A stretch of DNA of 64,000 bases from AP-16 sp963755055 (GCA_963755055.1 CAVWIS010000045.1:1-64000), one strand, 5' to 3'; counted from the first letter of the stretch, positions 48,277-58,210 are shown. Program-made: numbers and translations. The notes: generated by a model not told the origin, from the sequence alone.

Positions 48277-49236
48277 CTATGGTTTGGCGTCGGGGGCGTC
48301 GTTTGCCGGCTCCTTCGCGGGCGGGGCGGGGGGCGCGGCCGGACCTCCGCGGCTCATGACGTCCGACCATGCCCTGTTCTCGGCCAGAATGATGTCCTCC
48401 AAATCGATGACCAGCTGGCCGAAGGCGGGCTTGGGATCGGCTCCGCCGAACCAGCCGTCGAGACGGTTGAGCTTGCGGGCGGTCTGCGCGTAAGCGGAGG
48501 CGATCTGTTTTCGTCGGTCCACCATGGCGTACGCGGTCAACGCCGCCGTGACGGTCGTGATCACGCCGATCCACAGCTCCGCCCGGAGCGGCGGCCACAC
48601 GCCTGCGACCACGCCAAGCACGGCGGCAAGCGCGGAAAGAGCCAGGCCGAGATATTTGAAGCGATCGGCGGCATCGCTTTCGCGTTGCGCGGCCTTCGCG
48701 TAATATGTGTACTGGTCCAGCAATCGGTTGGTCCGATACCAATCCGGCGCCATCCCAACGGTCGGGCATCGTGGATCGTTGTCCGGCGCCACAGGTTCGC
48801 CCACCGCCACGATCCCCTCGGCTCGCTTCGTGATGTCGTCAAGGCGCTTCCGCAGGACATCGTTCGCCTTGGCGTCCGCATAGTCGCCCGCCGCCGCGGC
48901 TCTCATATAGCATTCCGACTTGATTGCCTCGGCCACGCCGCGCGCGGTGATCCAGACCTTCTCATGGTCGGCCCTCAGCCGCGTCGCCCCGATCGCGCCG
49001 GCGACCGCCGCCGCCGCGGCCGACGCGAACGACAGGGCGCGGCCGAGCCAGTCCGGGGCGTGCGCGACGCCACCGGCACCGCCGGTGGTCGGGTCGAAGT
49101 AGGACGCCGCGGCTGCCAGGATCGCGCAGACGCAGGTCAGAGCGAGGATCACCCGTCCCCAGAAATTCACGCGCGCCTGCTCGTTCCGCGAGCAGAGCGC
49201 CCATCCCCGGTATTCGCGCCAGGCGGCTTCGATCAT
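48277..49236 (-). CDS. Membrane protein resembling DUF4231/SLATT, two helix pairs, 319 aa
   Basis: The protein begins MIEAAWREYRGWALCSRNEQ and has a first helix pair (NFWGRVILALTCVCAILAAA ASYF and LGRALSFASAAAAAVAGAIG), a soluble coiled helix section (KVWITARGVAEAIKSECYMR), and a second pair (YLGLALSALAAVLGVVAGVW and LWIGVITTVTAALTAYAMVD). It ends in a Pro/Ala-rich tail. The pattern of helix pair plus W..YR..A...K.E...Y fits the DUF4231/SLATT group. SLATT proteins have been proposed as membrane effectors in nucleotide-signalling conflict systems, but no nucleotidyltransferase or SLOG gene is beside this one. Intact frame. Confidence 0.65.
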   Translation of the reverse strand: MIEAAWREYRGWALCSRNEQARVNFWGRVILALTCVCAILAAAASYFDPTTGGAGGVAHAPDWLGRALSFASAAAAAVAGAIGATRLRADHEKVWITARGVAEAIKSECYMRAAAAGDYADAKANDVLRKRLDDITKRAEGIVAVGEPVAPDNDPRCPTVGMAPDWYRTNRLLDQYTYYAKAAQRESDAADRFKYLGLALSALAAVLGVVAGVWPPLRAELWIGVITTVTAALTAYAMVDRRKQIASAYAQTARKLNRLDGWFGGADPKPAFGQLVIDLEDIILAENRAWSDVMSRGGPAAPPAPPAKEPANDAPDAKP

Positions 49237-49474
49237 CTGCTTTGCTCCGCTGCTTGCACGTTTGCGTGCGTCAGGATCTCCGCAATCAGGAAGCAGGGTC
49301 GCCGGGCGGGGCTCGTCGTCCAGACCCTATGAGGACAAATATCTGCGACGCCACGAGCAGGCCTTCACGATCCCATGCAACTGACACGGGAGCCGGTACT
49401 GTAACGGCGTCCGTCGGCGCACGTCAAGATTGAGGGTTGTACAGTGGTTTGCAGCACTTCCTGGCGGAGCGCGG

Positions 49475-50305
49475 TCAACCGCTGATTTCGCCGCGCTCCA
49501 TCCGGGCGACGGGCGGCTCGGAACGAGTCAGCGAGAGCGCCGCCGACACCTGCGGCGAGGGGCTGCGGCCCGACGTGAAAACCGCCTGCGTCCGTCCCGG
49601 CTTGCGCCCCGGCTCGGCGGGCCCGATCAGCTCGACCACGCGGCGGGCAACCGCCGGGGCCGGGTCGATGAAGGCCACCTTCCAGGGCGAGAGCCGCACC
49701 AGATCGTCGGCGAGCAGCGGGAAATGCGTGCAGGCGAGCACCACGGTGTCGGTGCGGGCGCCATGATCCTCGACGAAGCAGGGCGCGATCTCGGCGGCGA
49801 TCGCCGCATCGTCGGGCCCGCCGCCGTCGAGCCTGGCCTCGGCGAGCGCCGCCAGCCGCGGCGAGCCCACCAGGGTGACCTTGCAGCCGGCCGCAAACTC
49901 GCGGATCAGCGCCCTGGTGTATTCCCGCCTGACCGTTGCCTCGGTGCCGAGCACGGAGACGCATCTCGTGACCGACGCCGCGCAGGCTGGCTTGATGGCA
50001 GGCACGGTGCCGACGAACGGCACGTCGAAGCGGGCGCGCAGCGTCGGCAGCGCGATCGTCGAGGCGGTGTTGCAGGCGACGATGACGAGGTCGGGGCAAT
50101 GCACGGCGATCAGCTCGCCCATCAGCTCCGCGATGCGGGCGATGAGGCGGCCTTCCTCGACATTGCCGTAGGGAAACAGCGCGTCGTCGGCCGCATAGAC
50201 GAAGCGTGCGTCCGGCCGCACCTTGGCCACCTCGCGGTAGACCGTGATCCCGCCGAGCCCGGAATCGAACACCAGAATGGTCGGGGCTGGAACGGTGCGA
50301 GGCAT
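49475..50305 (-). CDS. murI: Glutamate racemase
   Basis: MurI makes D-glutamate for peptidoglycan. Both catalytic cysteines are present: VIVACNTASTIALPTLRARF near residue 75 and VVLACTHFPLLADDLVRLSP near residue 190. The substrate motif VFDSGLGGITVYREV is at the N-terminus and AADDALFPYGNVEEGRL follows. At 276 residues it is complete; the chosen ATG starts MPRTVPAPTILVFDSGLGG. The open frame extends further upstream without support. A 3' fragment of a related gene lies 3.6 kb away in the same direction. Confidence 0.93.
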   Translation of the reverse strand: MPRTVPAPTILVFDSGLGGITVYREVAKVRPDARFVYAADDALFPYGNVEEGRLIARIAELMGELIAVHCPDLVIVACNTASTIALPTLRARFDVPFVGTVPAIKPACAASVTRCVSVLGTEATVRREYTRALIREFAAGCKVTLVGSPRLAALAEARLDGGGPDDAAIAAEIAPCFVEDHGARTDTVVLACTHFPLLADDLVRLSPWKVAFIDPAPAVARRVVELIGPAEPGRKPGRTQAVFTSGRSPSPQVSAALSLTRSEPPVARMERGEISG

Positions 50306-50528
50306 CGCGAGCAGTCGGGGCAACGGAGCCTGCTGGTGGAGGCCGGCGAGGAGGTCCGGCACAAGCGGTGGCGCGGCGACCCGGGCCAACGGCGCGGCGC
50401 GCTGCCGGCGGTTGCCGAAAACGCTTGTCCAGGTCGTCATGGTTCTTGACCCCGTCCTCCGGCCGAATTGTGGCAGGGAAGGGTTAAGGAAAACCAAGCC
50501 GGGGGCGGCGACGACGTCGCCGGATTGC

Positions 50529-51677
50529 TCAGGCGGGGAAAACCCGCGCCAGCCGCTCGTAGTCGGCCGGCTCGTTGTAGGCCTGGGCGGACACCCGCGC
50601 CCACAAGGCGCCGGCAAAGGCGGTGACCGCGGCCTCGATGCGGTGCTCCTCGAACAGGCGGATGCGCAGCGCCGCGGCCCGTTCGGCACTGGCCGGCTCG
50701 CGCACCGGCAGTCGCACCGCCGCCATCGATCCGGTGAGCGCATCGGGGGTGCCGCGCTCGGTGCCCCAGGCGGTCGCCAGCATGGCGGCGGCCTCGCGCG
50801 CCAGCGCGGCGTTGCGGCGGCGCAGCTCCTCTCCGCCGATGCGCTCGTGAAAGTCGATCGCGTCCGGGACCGCGAGCCAGGCGGTCGGGTCGCGGGTGCC
50901 GATCCAGTCGAACTCGGCGCAAAAATCCTGGCCGTAGCCGTGCGAGATCACCAGCGGATGCAGGTCGGCCTGGGCGGGCGGGCTCGCCCAGAGAAAGCCG
51001 CTGCCCTTCGGCGCCATCAGCCATTTGTGGCAGTTGCCGACATACCAGTCGGCGCCGATCGCCGGCACGTCGAGGGCGAGCATGCCGGGCGCGTGGGCGC
51101 CGTCGACGAGCACGCGGGCCCCGGCGGCGCGGCACATGGCGCAAAGCTCGGCGACCGGAAAAATGACCGCGGTCGGCGAGGTGATGTGGTCGAGGATCAC
51201 CAGCCGGGTGCGCGGCCCAAGACGGGAGCTGATCGCATCGGCGATGCCGGTCGCATCCTGAACCGGGAACCCGATCGGCGCCTCGACGATGCGGGCCCCG
51301 GTGCGCCGGGCGATGTGCTGGGCCGCCTTGCGCACCGCCGCGTAGCCGTGATCGGTGAGCAGGATCTCGTCGCCCTCGGCGAACGCCAGCGAGGCGAGCA
51401 CCGCGTTGCAGCCCGCCGTGGCGTTCTCCACGAAGGCGAGGTCGCGGGCTTCGGCACCGACGAACGCCGCGAGCCTTCCCGCTGCGTCGCGCAGTGCCGC
51501 CGGCAGCTCGTCGTTCATGAAGCGGGTCGGGCGGCGCTCCATGCGCTCGCGCCAGCGATCCTGGGCGGCGAGCACGACCCGCGGCGTCGCCCCGTAGGAG
51601 CCGTGGTTGAGGAAGGTCGCAGCCGGATCGAGCAGCCAGTCGCTGCGCGGCCGCAGAGCAGGCATCGGCGTCGTCAA
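50529..51677 (-). CDS. Class V aminotransferase-fold PLP enzyme
   Basis: The 382-residue protein has the isopenicillin-N-epimerase-like layout of the class V fold. FLNHGSYGATPRVVLAAQDR opens it, VENATAGCNAVLASLAFAEG is near residue 85, the PLP-contact Asp/His is in VLVDGAHAPGMLALDVPAIG, and the Schiff-base lysine is in YVGNCHKWLMAPKGSGFLW. Members act as epimerases, desulfurases or decarboxylase-like lyases on amino acids; the substrate here is unknown. It lies just downstream of purB on the same strand, eight bases separating them. Confidence 0.88.
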   Translation of the reverse strand: MTTPMPALRPRSDWLLDPAATFLNHGSYGATPRVVLAAQDRWRERMERRPTRFMNDELPAALRDAAGRLAAFVGAEARDLAFVENATAGCNAVLASLAFAEGDEILLTDHGYAAVRKAAQHIARRTGARIVEAPIGFPVQDATGIADAISSRLGPRTRLVILDHITSPTAVIFPVAELCAMCRAAGARVLVDGAHAPGMLALDVPAIGADWYVGNCHKWLMAPKGSGFLWASPPAQADLHPLVISHGYGQDFCAEFDWIGTRDPTAWLAVPDAIDFHERIGGEELRRRNAALAREAAAMLATAWGTERGTPDALTGSMAAVRLPVREPASAERAAALRIRLFEEHRIEAAVTAFAGALWARVSAQAYNEPADYERLARVFPA

Positions 51678-51684
51678 GGCGGGC

Positions 51685-52996
51685 TCACGCGGCGCCGAAC
51701 ACGCGGGCGAAGACCGTGTCGACGTGCTTGAAGTGGTAGCCGAGGTCGAAATTCTCCGCGATCTCGGCGTCGCTCAGCACCTTGCGCATGTCGGGATCGG
51801 CCTTCAGCAAGGTGAGGAAATCGCCTTCGCCGCGCCACACCTTCATGGCGTTGCGCTGCACCAGGCGGTAGGCGTCCTCGCGTGAGACGCCCTTCTGGGT
51901 GAGCGCGATCAGCACGCGCTGCGAATGGATGAGGCCGCCGAGCCGGTCGAGATTTTTTCGCATGTTGTCCGGATAGACCACGAGCTTGTCGACCACGCCG
52001 GCAAGCCTCGCGAGCGCGAAGTCGAGGGTGACGGTCGCGTCCGGACCGATCATGCGCTCGGCCGAGGAATGCGAGATGTCGCGTTCGTGCCACAGCGCGA
52101 CGTTCTCCATGGCGGGCGTCACATAGGCGCGCACCATGCGGGCGAGCCCGGTGAGGTTCTCGCTCAGCACCGGATTGCGCTTGTGCGGCATCGACGAGGA
52201 GCCCTTCTGGCCCTCGGAGAAGAACTCCTCCGCCTCCAGCACCTCGGTGCGCTGCAGGTGGCGGATCTCGATTGCGGTCCGCTCGACCGAGGAAGCGACG
52301 ACGCCGAGGGTGGCGAAATACATGGCGTGGCGGTCGCGCGGGATGATCTGGGTCGAGATCGGCTCGACCGCGAGCCCCATCGCCTTGGCGACGTGCTCCT
52401 CGATGCGCGGGTCGACGTGGGCAAAAGTGCCGACCGCGCCGGAGATCGCGCAGGTGGCGACCTCGCGGCGGGCGGCGAGGAGCCGCTCGCGGGCGCGGGA
52501 GAACTCCGCATAGTGGGTGGCGAGCTTCAGGCCGAAAGTGATCGGCTCGGCATGGATGCCGTGCGAGCGGCCGATCGTCGGCGTGAGCTTGTGCTCGAAG
52601 GCGCGGCGCTTGAGCGCGGCGAGGAGAGCGTCGACGTCGGCGATCAGGATGTCGGCGGCACGCACCAGCTGCACGTTGAAGCAGGTGTCGAGCACGTCGG
52701 AGGAGGTAAGGCCCTGATGGACGAAGCGCGCGTGGGGCCCGACGAACTCGGCGAGATGCGTCAGGAACGCGATCACGTCGTGCTTGACCTCGCGCTCGAT
52801 GGCGTCGATCCGCGCCACGTCGAACTCCGCCTCGCTGCCCTTCTGGCGGATCGTGCGTGCCGCCTCCTTGGGAATGAGCCCGAGCTCGGCCATAGCATCG
52901 GCGGCGTGCGGCCTCGATCTCGAACCAGATGCGGAAGCGCGTCTCCGGCGTCCAGATCGCCGCCATCTCGGGCCGGGTGTAGCGCGGGATCATCAT
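51685..52996 (-). CDS. purB: Adenylosuccinate lyase, one frameshift
   Basis: PurB acts twice in purine synthesis, releasing fumarate from SAICAR and adenylosuccinate. Motifs include FVHQGLTSSDVLDTCFNVQL, TIGRSHGIHAEPITFGLKLA (catalytic His) and the flexible signature loop GQKGSSSMPHKRNPVLSENL. The N-terminus MIPRYTRPEMAAIWTPETRF is separated from the rest by one extra base near 52905, where the family reads EIEAHAADAMAELG. The start codon overlaps the rpe stop (ATGATGA), so the genes are coupled. An essential gene with a lone indel suggests a sequence error. Confidence 0.9.
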
Positions 52997-53672
52997 GCCG
53001 CCTCGCCGCGCGACAGCGCCGCCGCCGCGCGGATCGCCGCAATGTTCGCTCGATAGGCCCCGCCCTTGAAGACGGCGGAACCGGCAACCAGCACATTGGC
53101 GCCGGCGGCCGCCGCCAGTGGCGCGGTCTCCGCCGTGATGCCGCCGTCGATCTCGATGTCGATTGCGCGTCCGCGCAGCAAGTGGGCGAGCCGCCGCGAC
53201 TTTTTCGGTCACCGCGGGAATGAAGCTCTGGCCGCCAAATCCCGGATTGACGCTCATCACCAGGATGAGGTCGACCATGTCGAGCACGTACTCGATCGCG
53301 CTCTCCGGCGTCGCCGGGTTGAGCGAAACGCCGGCCTTGCGGCCGAGCGCACGGATCGCCTGCAGCGAGCGGTGGAGGTGCGGGCCGGCCTCGGCGTGCA
53401 CGGTGATGATGTCGGCGCCGGCAGCGGCGAACGCCTCGACATAGCGATCGACGGGCGCGATCATCAGGTGGACGTCGAGCGGCTTTTCGGTGTGACGGCG
53501 CAACGCCTTCACCACGTCGGGCCCGATACGTGATATTGGGCACGAAATGCCCGTCCATGACGTCGACATGGATCCAGTCGGCGCCGGCGGCGTCGACGGC
53601 GCGCACCTCCTCGCCGAGTTTTGCGAAGTCGGCGGCAAGGATCGACGGGGCGATGAGGAGCGGACGGGACAT
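52993..53672 (-). CDS. rpe: Ribulose-phosphate 3-epimerase, two frameshifts
   Basis: Rpe interconverts ribulose 5-phosphate and xylulose 5-phosphate. The (beta/alpha)8 barrel motifs are present in three frames: MSRPLLIAPSILAADFAKLG with WIHVDVMDGHFVPNIT; then LDVHLMIAPVDRYVEAFAAA and LVMSVNPGFGGQSFIPAV; then IDIEIDGGITAETAPLAAAA and VLVAGSAVFKGG. Metal-binding His and Asp residues (HVDVMDGH, DVHLM, IDGGI) are intact. Breaks lie near 53525 and 53195. It is the first gene of the rpe-purB pair. Confidence 0.9.
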
Positions 53673-53761
53673 GAGGGTTCCGGACTTTACGGGTTCGCCT
53701 AGCATGCGGAGGGGGGCCCGGCAACGCGCGCCGACCCCGCGCGACCCCGCGCGAGCCGTGT

Positions 53762-54745
53762 TCAACGGGCTTTCCCCCCGGCCGCCGGTTTTGCCAGCAG
53801 GCCGGTCCGCTGCGCCACCAGCTTCAGCGCATGCGGCAAGAGGTAGATCGGGAACTGGGCGACGGCAAAGTAGGTCCATGTGAAGTCCGGCACCGTGGCG
53901 GCCATGGCCGCCACCATCAGCCCCATGTTGCGATAGCCTGACGTCAGCGCGACCTCGAAGGCGGCCGCCGACCCGAGCCCTGCGAAAACGAGGCCGGTCA
54001 GCGCCATGAGCCCGAGCGCGATCGCGAAGGCCACGCCGGTGAGCCCGAGAACCAGCAACGGCTCGGCGACGATACGCGCCGCCATCCCGTCCATCAGCGC
54101 CACCGCGAACACCGCGATTCCGATCACGTTGAGCCCATCGATGCGTTCCTTCTGCCGCGCCGTCCAGGCAGCCCCGGCGAGCCGGCGGATCGCGGCGGCG
54201 ATCAGGGCGGAGCCGGCCAGAAAAGCGCAGAGCTTCGCCCCGAGCAGGAGGGGCGAGATGCCGATGGCCGCGCCGAGCAGCGCCTCGGCGAACAGTGGCG
54301 CGGTGAGCGGTGCCGCAAGGGTCGCGAGCACCATGGCGGTGAGCGAGAGCGCCGCCTCCAGGCCGAGCAGGGCGGCGAGCGCCGGCGCCGACATCAGCGG
54401 CGGGGAAATCACTTGCAGGACGAGCGCCAGCGTCAGCCCGGGGACAAGGCGATCGAGCCCGAGAGCGATGAGCCCGAGGCCGCAGCCGAGCGGGATCACC
54501 AGGATCATCCAGGCCACGGTGGCGACCAGCACCATCGGCCGCGCGAGCTGGGCGCCGACCGCCCGCGGCTCGATGCGCAGGAAGGTTAGGCAGAGCAGCA
54601 CGAAGACCGTTTCGGGGAAGTACGGCTTGAGCAGGGCCGCGAACGGCGGGACGGCGATTCCGACGAAGATCGACGCGGCGAGCACGCGGGTGCCCTGGCG
54701 TCCCAGCCAGACCAGGGCAGACGGCAGAAGGTGCATTCGCGACAC
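53762..54745 (-). CDS. BASS-type (bile acid:Na+ symporter superfamily) membrane transporter
   Basis: The 327-residue protein is almost wholly hydrophobic with about ten helices. The order of helices and the motifs VLQVISPPLMSAPALAALLG and EVALTSGYRNMGLMVAAMAA (analogous to the family's crossover and SGxxN/E regions) place it in the BASS/arsenite-like group. The substrate is unknown. The second ATG (MHLLPSALVWLG, three codons on) is an equally good start. A gap of 264 bp with no visible gene separates it from the next, divergent gene. Confidence 0.7.
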   Translation of the reverse strand: MSRMHLLPSALVWLGRQGTRVLAASIFVGIAVPPFAALLKPYFPETVFVLLCLTFLRIEPRAVGAQLARPMVLVATVAWMILVIPLGCGLGLIALGLDRLVPGLTLALVLQVISPPLMSAPALAALLGLEAALSLTAMVLATLAAPLTAPLFAEALLGAAIGISPLLLGAKLCAFLAGSALIAAAIRRLAGAAWTARQKERIDGLNVIGIAVFAVALMDGMAARIVAEPLLVLGLTGVAFAIALGLMALTGLVFAGLGSAAAFEVALTSGYRNMGLMVAAMAATVPDFTWTYFAVAQFPIYLLPHALKLVAQRTGLLAKPAAGGKAR

Positions 54746-55009
54746 GCGTGAGTGACCGGCCTAGAGGGTGGCCGCGCCGGGCGCGTACGCGATCAGGGAG
54801 TGCCAGCGCGACATTCTTCGGCGTCTCCTCGTCACTCCCGCAAGTCGCTTGCGCCGCGGTTCGATTGGACGCGGTCGTTATACGGCTTCGTCGCCGTCAA
54901 TGCTGCCCATCGGGATTTGCGAATTGTCCGGCGGGGCGGCGTCTCATAATGTCAGCATCGTTGTCGCTTTGCCGGACTCCCGGCAGGCTTTGGCGGAAAG
55001 GTTTTTCTC

Positions 55010-56260
55010 ATGGCGCGGACCGATGCGATCGTCCTCGGCGCCGGCATCGTCGGCACCTCGGCCGCGCTCCACCTCGCCAAGCGCGGGCTGTCGGTGGCCC
55101 TGATCGACCGCGGTCCGCCGGGCGAGGAGACCTCCTATGGCAATACCGGGATCATCGGCGGCGCCGGCGTCTATCCGACGCCGTTCCCCAGCAGCCTGTG
55201 GGCGCTCATCCGCATTGCCCTGAAACGCGCGCCCGAGGCGAACTATCACCTTGGCTTCCTGCCGCAGGTCGCGCCCTGGCTCTTCGCCTACCGCGCCGCC
55301 TCGCGCCTGCCGCGGCTGATCGAGACCGCCCGGACGATGCGGCCGCTGTTCGCGCGCGCGGTCGCCGAGCACGAGACGCTGATGCGGGAATCCAACGCCG
55401 AGCGCTACCTGCGCAAGGATGGCTGGCTGTCGATCTACCGCACCGATCGCGCCTTCGAGGCGCTCAAGCCCCATCTCGAGCTCTGCGCCGAGCTCGGCGT
55501 CGCGGCGCGTCCGCTCGATCTCGGCGAGACCCAGGCCATGGAGCCGAGCCTCAGGCCGGTGTTTCGCCGCGCCGTGTACTGGAGCGACGTCGCCACCATC
55601 TCCAACCCGCTTGGCGTGACCCGCGCTTATGCGGCGCGCTTCTCGGGCCTCGGCGGCGTCATCGTGAAGGGCGATGCCCGCACGCTGCATCGCGCCGACG
55701 GGCGCTGGCGGGTCGATACCGCGGAAGGGCCGATCGATGCCTCCGACGTGGTGGTGGCGCTCGGCGCCTGGGCGCCCGATATTTTGAAACCGCTGGGCAT
55801 CGACCTGCCGCTCGCCATCAAGCGTGGCTACCACCGTCACTACCGCCCCGAAGGCAATGCGGCGCTGACCCACCCGCTGGTCGACCCCGAGGCCGGCTAT
55901 GCGTTGAGCCCGATGGAGCAGGGCCATCGGCTCACCACCGGCGCAGAATTCGCGGCACGCGACGCGCCGCCGACGCCGGTGCAGTTCGATCGCCTGATGC
56001 CGGAGGCCAAGCGGTTATTCCCGCTGGGCGAGCCGGTGGAGAAGGAGCCGTGGCTCGGCCGCCGCCCTTGCTTCGCCGATTCGCGGCCGGCCGTCGGCCG
56101 GGCACCCGGCCAGCCCGGCCTCTGGCTGGATTACGGCCATGGCCACATGGGGTTGACGCTCGGGCCCGTGACTGGCCGGCTCCTGGCGGAAATGATGACC
56201 GGGGCGACGCCGATGGCCGATCCGGAGCCCTATGCGGCGGAGCGGTTCGGCCGGGCTTAG
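55010..56260 (+). CDS. FAD-dependent amino-acid oxidoreductase, DadA-like
   Basis: The FAD dinucleotide motif AIVLGAGIVGTSAALHLAKR is at residues 6-25, followed by the second contact GEETSYGNTGIIGGAG. The C-terminal FAD loop DYGHGHMGLTLGPVTGRLLA closes the 416-residue chain. This is the arrangement of D-amino-acid dehydrogenase small subunits, which oxidise D-amino acids and pass electrons to the respiratory chain. The substrate is inferred by family only. AAGG stands eight bases before the ATG. It converges with the P1 peptidase gene. Confidence 0.88.
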   Translation: MARTDAIVLGAGIVGTSAALHLAKRGLSVALIDRGPPGEETSYGNTGIIGGAGVYPTPFPSSLWALIRIALKRAPEANYHLGFLPQVAPWLFAYRAASRLPRLIETARTMRPLFARAVAEHETLMRESNAERYLRKDGWLSIYRTDRAFEALKPHLELCAELGVAARPLDLGETQAMEPSLRPVFRRAVYWSDVATISNPLGVTRAYAARFSGLGGVIVKGDARTLHRADGRWRVDTAEGPIDASDVVVALGAWAPDILKPLGIDLPLAIKRGYHRHYRPEGNAALTHPLVDPEAGYALSPMEQGHRLTTGAEFAARDAPPTPVQFDRLMPEAKRLFPLGEPVEKEPWLGRRPCFADSRPAVGRAPGQPGLWLDYGHGHMGLTLGPVTGRLLAEMMTGATPMADPEPYAAERFGRA

Positions 56261-56346
56261 CAAGTTAGGGAGGGCGCACAAGCCATGGACAGAGCGAAGA
56301 TTTTCTGGTCGGGGGGATCGCAGGCCGTGCGGCTTCCGAAGAACTC

Positions 56347-57342
56347 TCACCTCTGCCCGAATCTCTCCTTCCAGCTTGACAGCGCGCCGGGGAAGGGCAG
56401 CGCGGTCGCCTCGTAGACCGCGCGAGCGACGGCTCGCGCAAGAGTGTTGGCGGCCAGCGCGCCGAGCTCGGTCAGCGCCTGCGCCGGGTCGCCGAGTGGC
56501 CTGCGGCGGGTCGCCACGGCGAACACGACGTCGCCGTCGAGGGGCGTGTGGACCGGGTATATGGCGCGGGCGAGCCCGGTCTGCGCCATGATGGCGAGGC
56601 GCCTGAGCTGGGCTTTGGTCAGCGTCGCGTCGGTGGCGACCATGGCGATCGTGGTGTTCTCGCGCGCCACGCCTTTTATGCGCAGCGCGAGCGCGCCGGG
56701 CGGCATGCTGGCGGGAAGGCCATGGCCGCCGAACTCGGCGTCGCGCTCGAACGGAGCCGCCCAGAACCACGGGCCGTCCCCGACGGTGACGACGCCGACC
56801 GGGTTGGCCGCGACCAGCGCACCGACCGTGGTGCCGTCGGCTGCAATCGCTGACGCCGAGCCGAGGCCGCCCTTGAGGTCGGCGCAGGTCGCTCCCAGGC
56901 CGGCGCCGACGCTGCCCAGGAGAAAATCCTCGCCGGCCGCACCGGCCGCCGCGTAGGCAAGCTCGCGATAGGGCGGAAACCGGCCCCAGTCCTTGTCGCC
57001 GCCGTTGAGCAGGTCGAACAGGATGGCGCCGGGAACGATCGGGACGCGCACGGTGCGGACCAGGAGGCCGCGGCCCTGCTCCTTGAGCCAGGCCTGCACC
57101 CCCGAGGCGGCGTCGAGCCCGAACGCCGAGCCGCCCGACAGCACGAGCCCGTCGATCCGCTCGACCGTCATCGCCGGATCGAGCAGGTCGGTTTCGCGGG
57201 TGCCCGGGCCACCGCCGCGGATGTCGACCGAGGCGGCGGCCGGCTCGTCGAAGACGATCGCGGTGACCCCCGAGCCGAGGCGCCGGTCCTCGGCATTGCC
57301 GACCCGGATGCCGGGAACATCGGTGATGAGGTTGCGCGGCAT
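56347..57342 (-). CDS. P1-family (DmpA-like) aminopeptidase
   Basis: P1 peptidases are self-cleaving N-terminal nucleophile enzymes that release N-terminal D- or L-amino acids or beta-peptides. The 331-residue chain opens MPRNLITDVPGIRVGNAEDR and carries LVLSGGSAFGLDAASGVQAW and the likely cleavage site before Thr in ARENTTIAMVATDA (Asn229-Thr230-Thr231). The C-terminus HTPLDGDVVFAVATR is typical. Lying opposite a DadA-like dehydrogenase, it could supply D-amino acids, but the genes are convergent, so this is speculative. Confidence 0.87.
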   Translation of the reverse strand: MPRNLITDVPGIRVGNAEDRRLGSGVTAIVFDEPAAASVDIRGGGPGTRETDLLDPAMTVERIDGLVLSGGSAFGLDAASGVQAWLKEQGRGLLVRTVRVPIVPGAILFDLLNGGDKDWGRFPPYRELAYAAAGAAGEDFLLGSVGAGLGATCADLKGGLGSASAIAADGTTVGALVAANPVGVVTVGDGPWFWAAPFERDAEFGGHGLPASMPPGALALRIKGVARENTTIAMVATDATLTKAQLRRLAIMAQTGLARAIYPVHTPLDGDVVFAVATRRRPLGDPAQALTELGALAANTLARAVARAVYEATALPFPGALSSWKERFGQR

Positions 57343-57475
57343 CTCTCCCCCACGAGGCGCGGAAAGTGCTTCCGCCCGAACAGCCCGTATATTATCCGAT
57401 CAATCGCCTTCACAAGCCGGGGAGAGCGGAGCGGCGGCGCTTGCGCCGCGTCGCCCGCCAGCGCAATTAGGCATC

Positions 57476-58210
57476 ATGAGTTCCGACGTCACCATCGCGG
57501 CCGCCTTCGCGGCCGGAATGCTGAGCTTTTTGTCGCCCTGCGTGCTGCCGCTGGTGCCACCCTATCTGGTCTACCTCGCCGGCACGTCGCTGGAACGGCT
57601 GGCCGACCAGGAGCCCGAGCGTCAGGTCAAGCGCGAGGCGGTCGCCGCCGCCATGCTGTTCGTCTGCGGCTTCTCCACCGTTTTCGTCGCGCTCGGCGCC
57701 AGCGCCAGCATGATCGGCAGCCTGGTGCGGGCCTATTCGGACCAGCTCGCCACCGTCGCCGGCATCGTCATCATCGTCATGGGCCTGCATTTTCTTGGGC
57801 TCACCCCGATCGCCCTGCTGATGCGGGAGAAACGCATGACCATCCCCAAGCCGGTCGGGCTGTGGGGCGCCTACGTGATGGGGCTCGCCTTCGCGTTCGG
57901 CTGGACGCCGTGCATCGGGCCGATCCTGGCGGCGATTCTGGCGGTCGCGGCGTCCGAGGGCACGGTCGCCAAGGGCGCGGGCCTGCTCGCGGTCTATTCG
58001 CTCGGCCTCGGCATCCCGTTCATGCTGGCGGCGTTCGCCATCGAGCCGGCGGCCGCCTTCCTGGCGCGCTTCCGCGCCCATCTGGCGCTGGTGGAGAAGG
58101 CGATGGGCGGTCTCCTGGTGCTGACCGGCATCGCCTTCCTCACTGGCTTCCTCAGCCAGGCGAGTTTTTGGCTGCTGGAGGCGTTCCCGGTCCTCGGGCG
58201 GATCGGGTGA
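57476..58210 (+). CDS. ccdA: Cytochrome c biogenesis/thiol-transfer protein CcdA
   Basis: CcdA carries reducing power from thioredoxin across the membrane for cytochrome c maturation. The conserved cysteine pair is in MLSFLSPCVLPLVPPYLVYL and FAFGWTPCIGPILAAILAVA, and about six helices are visible in 244 residues. The chosen ATG starts MSSDVTIAAAFAAG; longer open frames upstream lack protein character. It ends just before a strong palindrome. Confidence 0.93.
   Translation: MSSDVTIAAAFAAGMLSFLSPCVLPLVPPYLVYLAGTSLERLADQEPERQVKREAVAAAMLFVCGFSTVFVALGASASMIGSLVRAYSDQLATVAGIVIIVMGLHFLGLTPIALLMREKRMTIPKPVGLWGAYVMGLAFAFGWTPCIGPILAAILAVAASEGTVAKGAGLLAVYSLGLGIPFMLAAFAIEPAAAFLARFRAHLALVEKAMGGLLVLTGIAFLTGFLSQASFWLLEAFPVLGRIG

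Noticed and set aside
48277..49236. Complete anti-phage system around the SLATT-like gene
   Set aside because: No nucleotidyltransferase, SLOG, TIR or nuclease gene lies next to it; only an orphan histidine kinase is close, so a defence system cannot be claimed.
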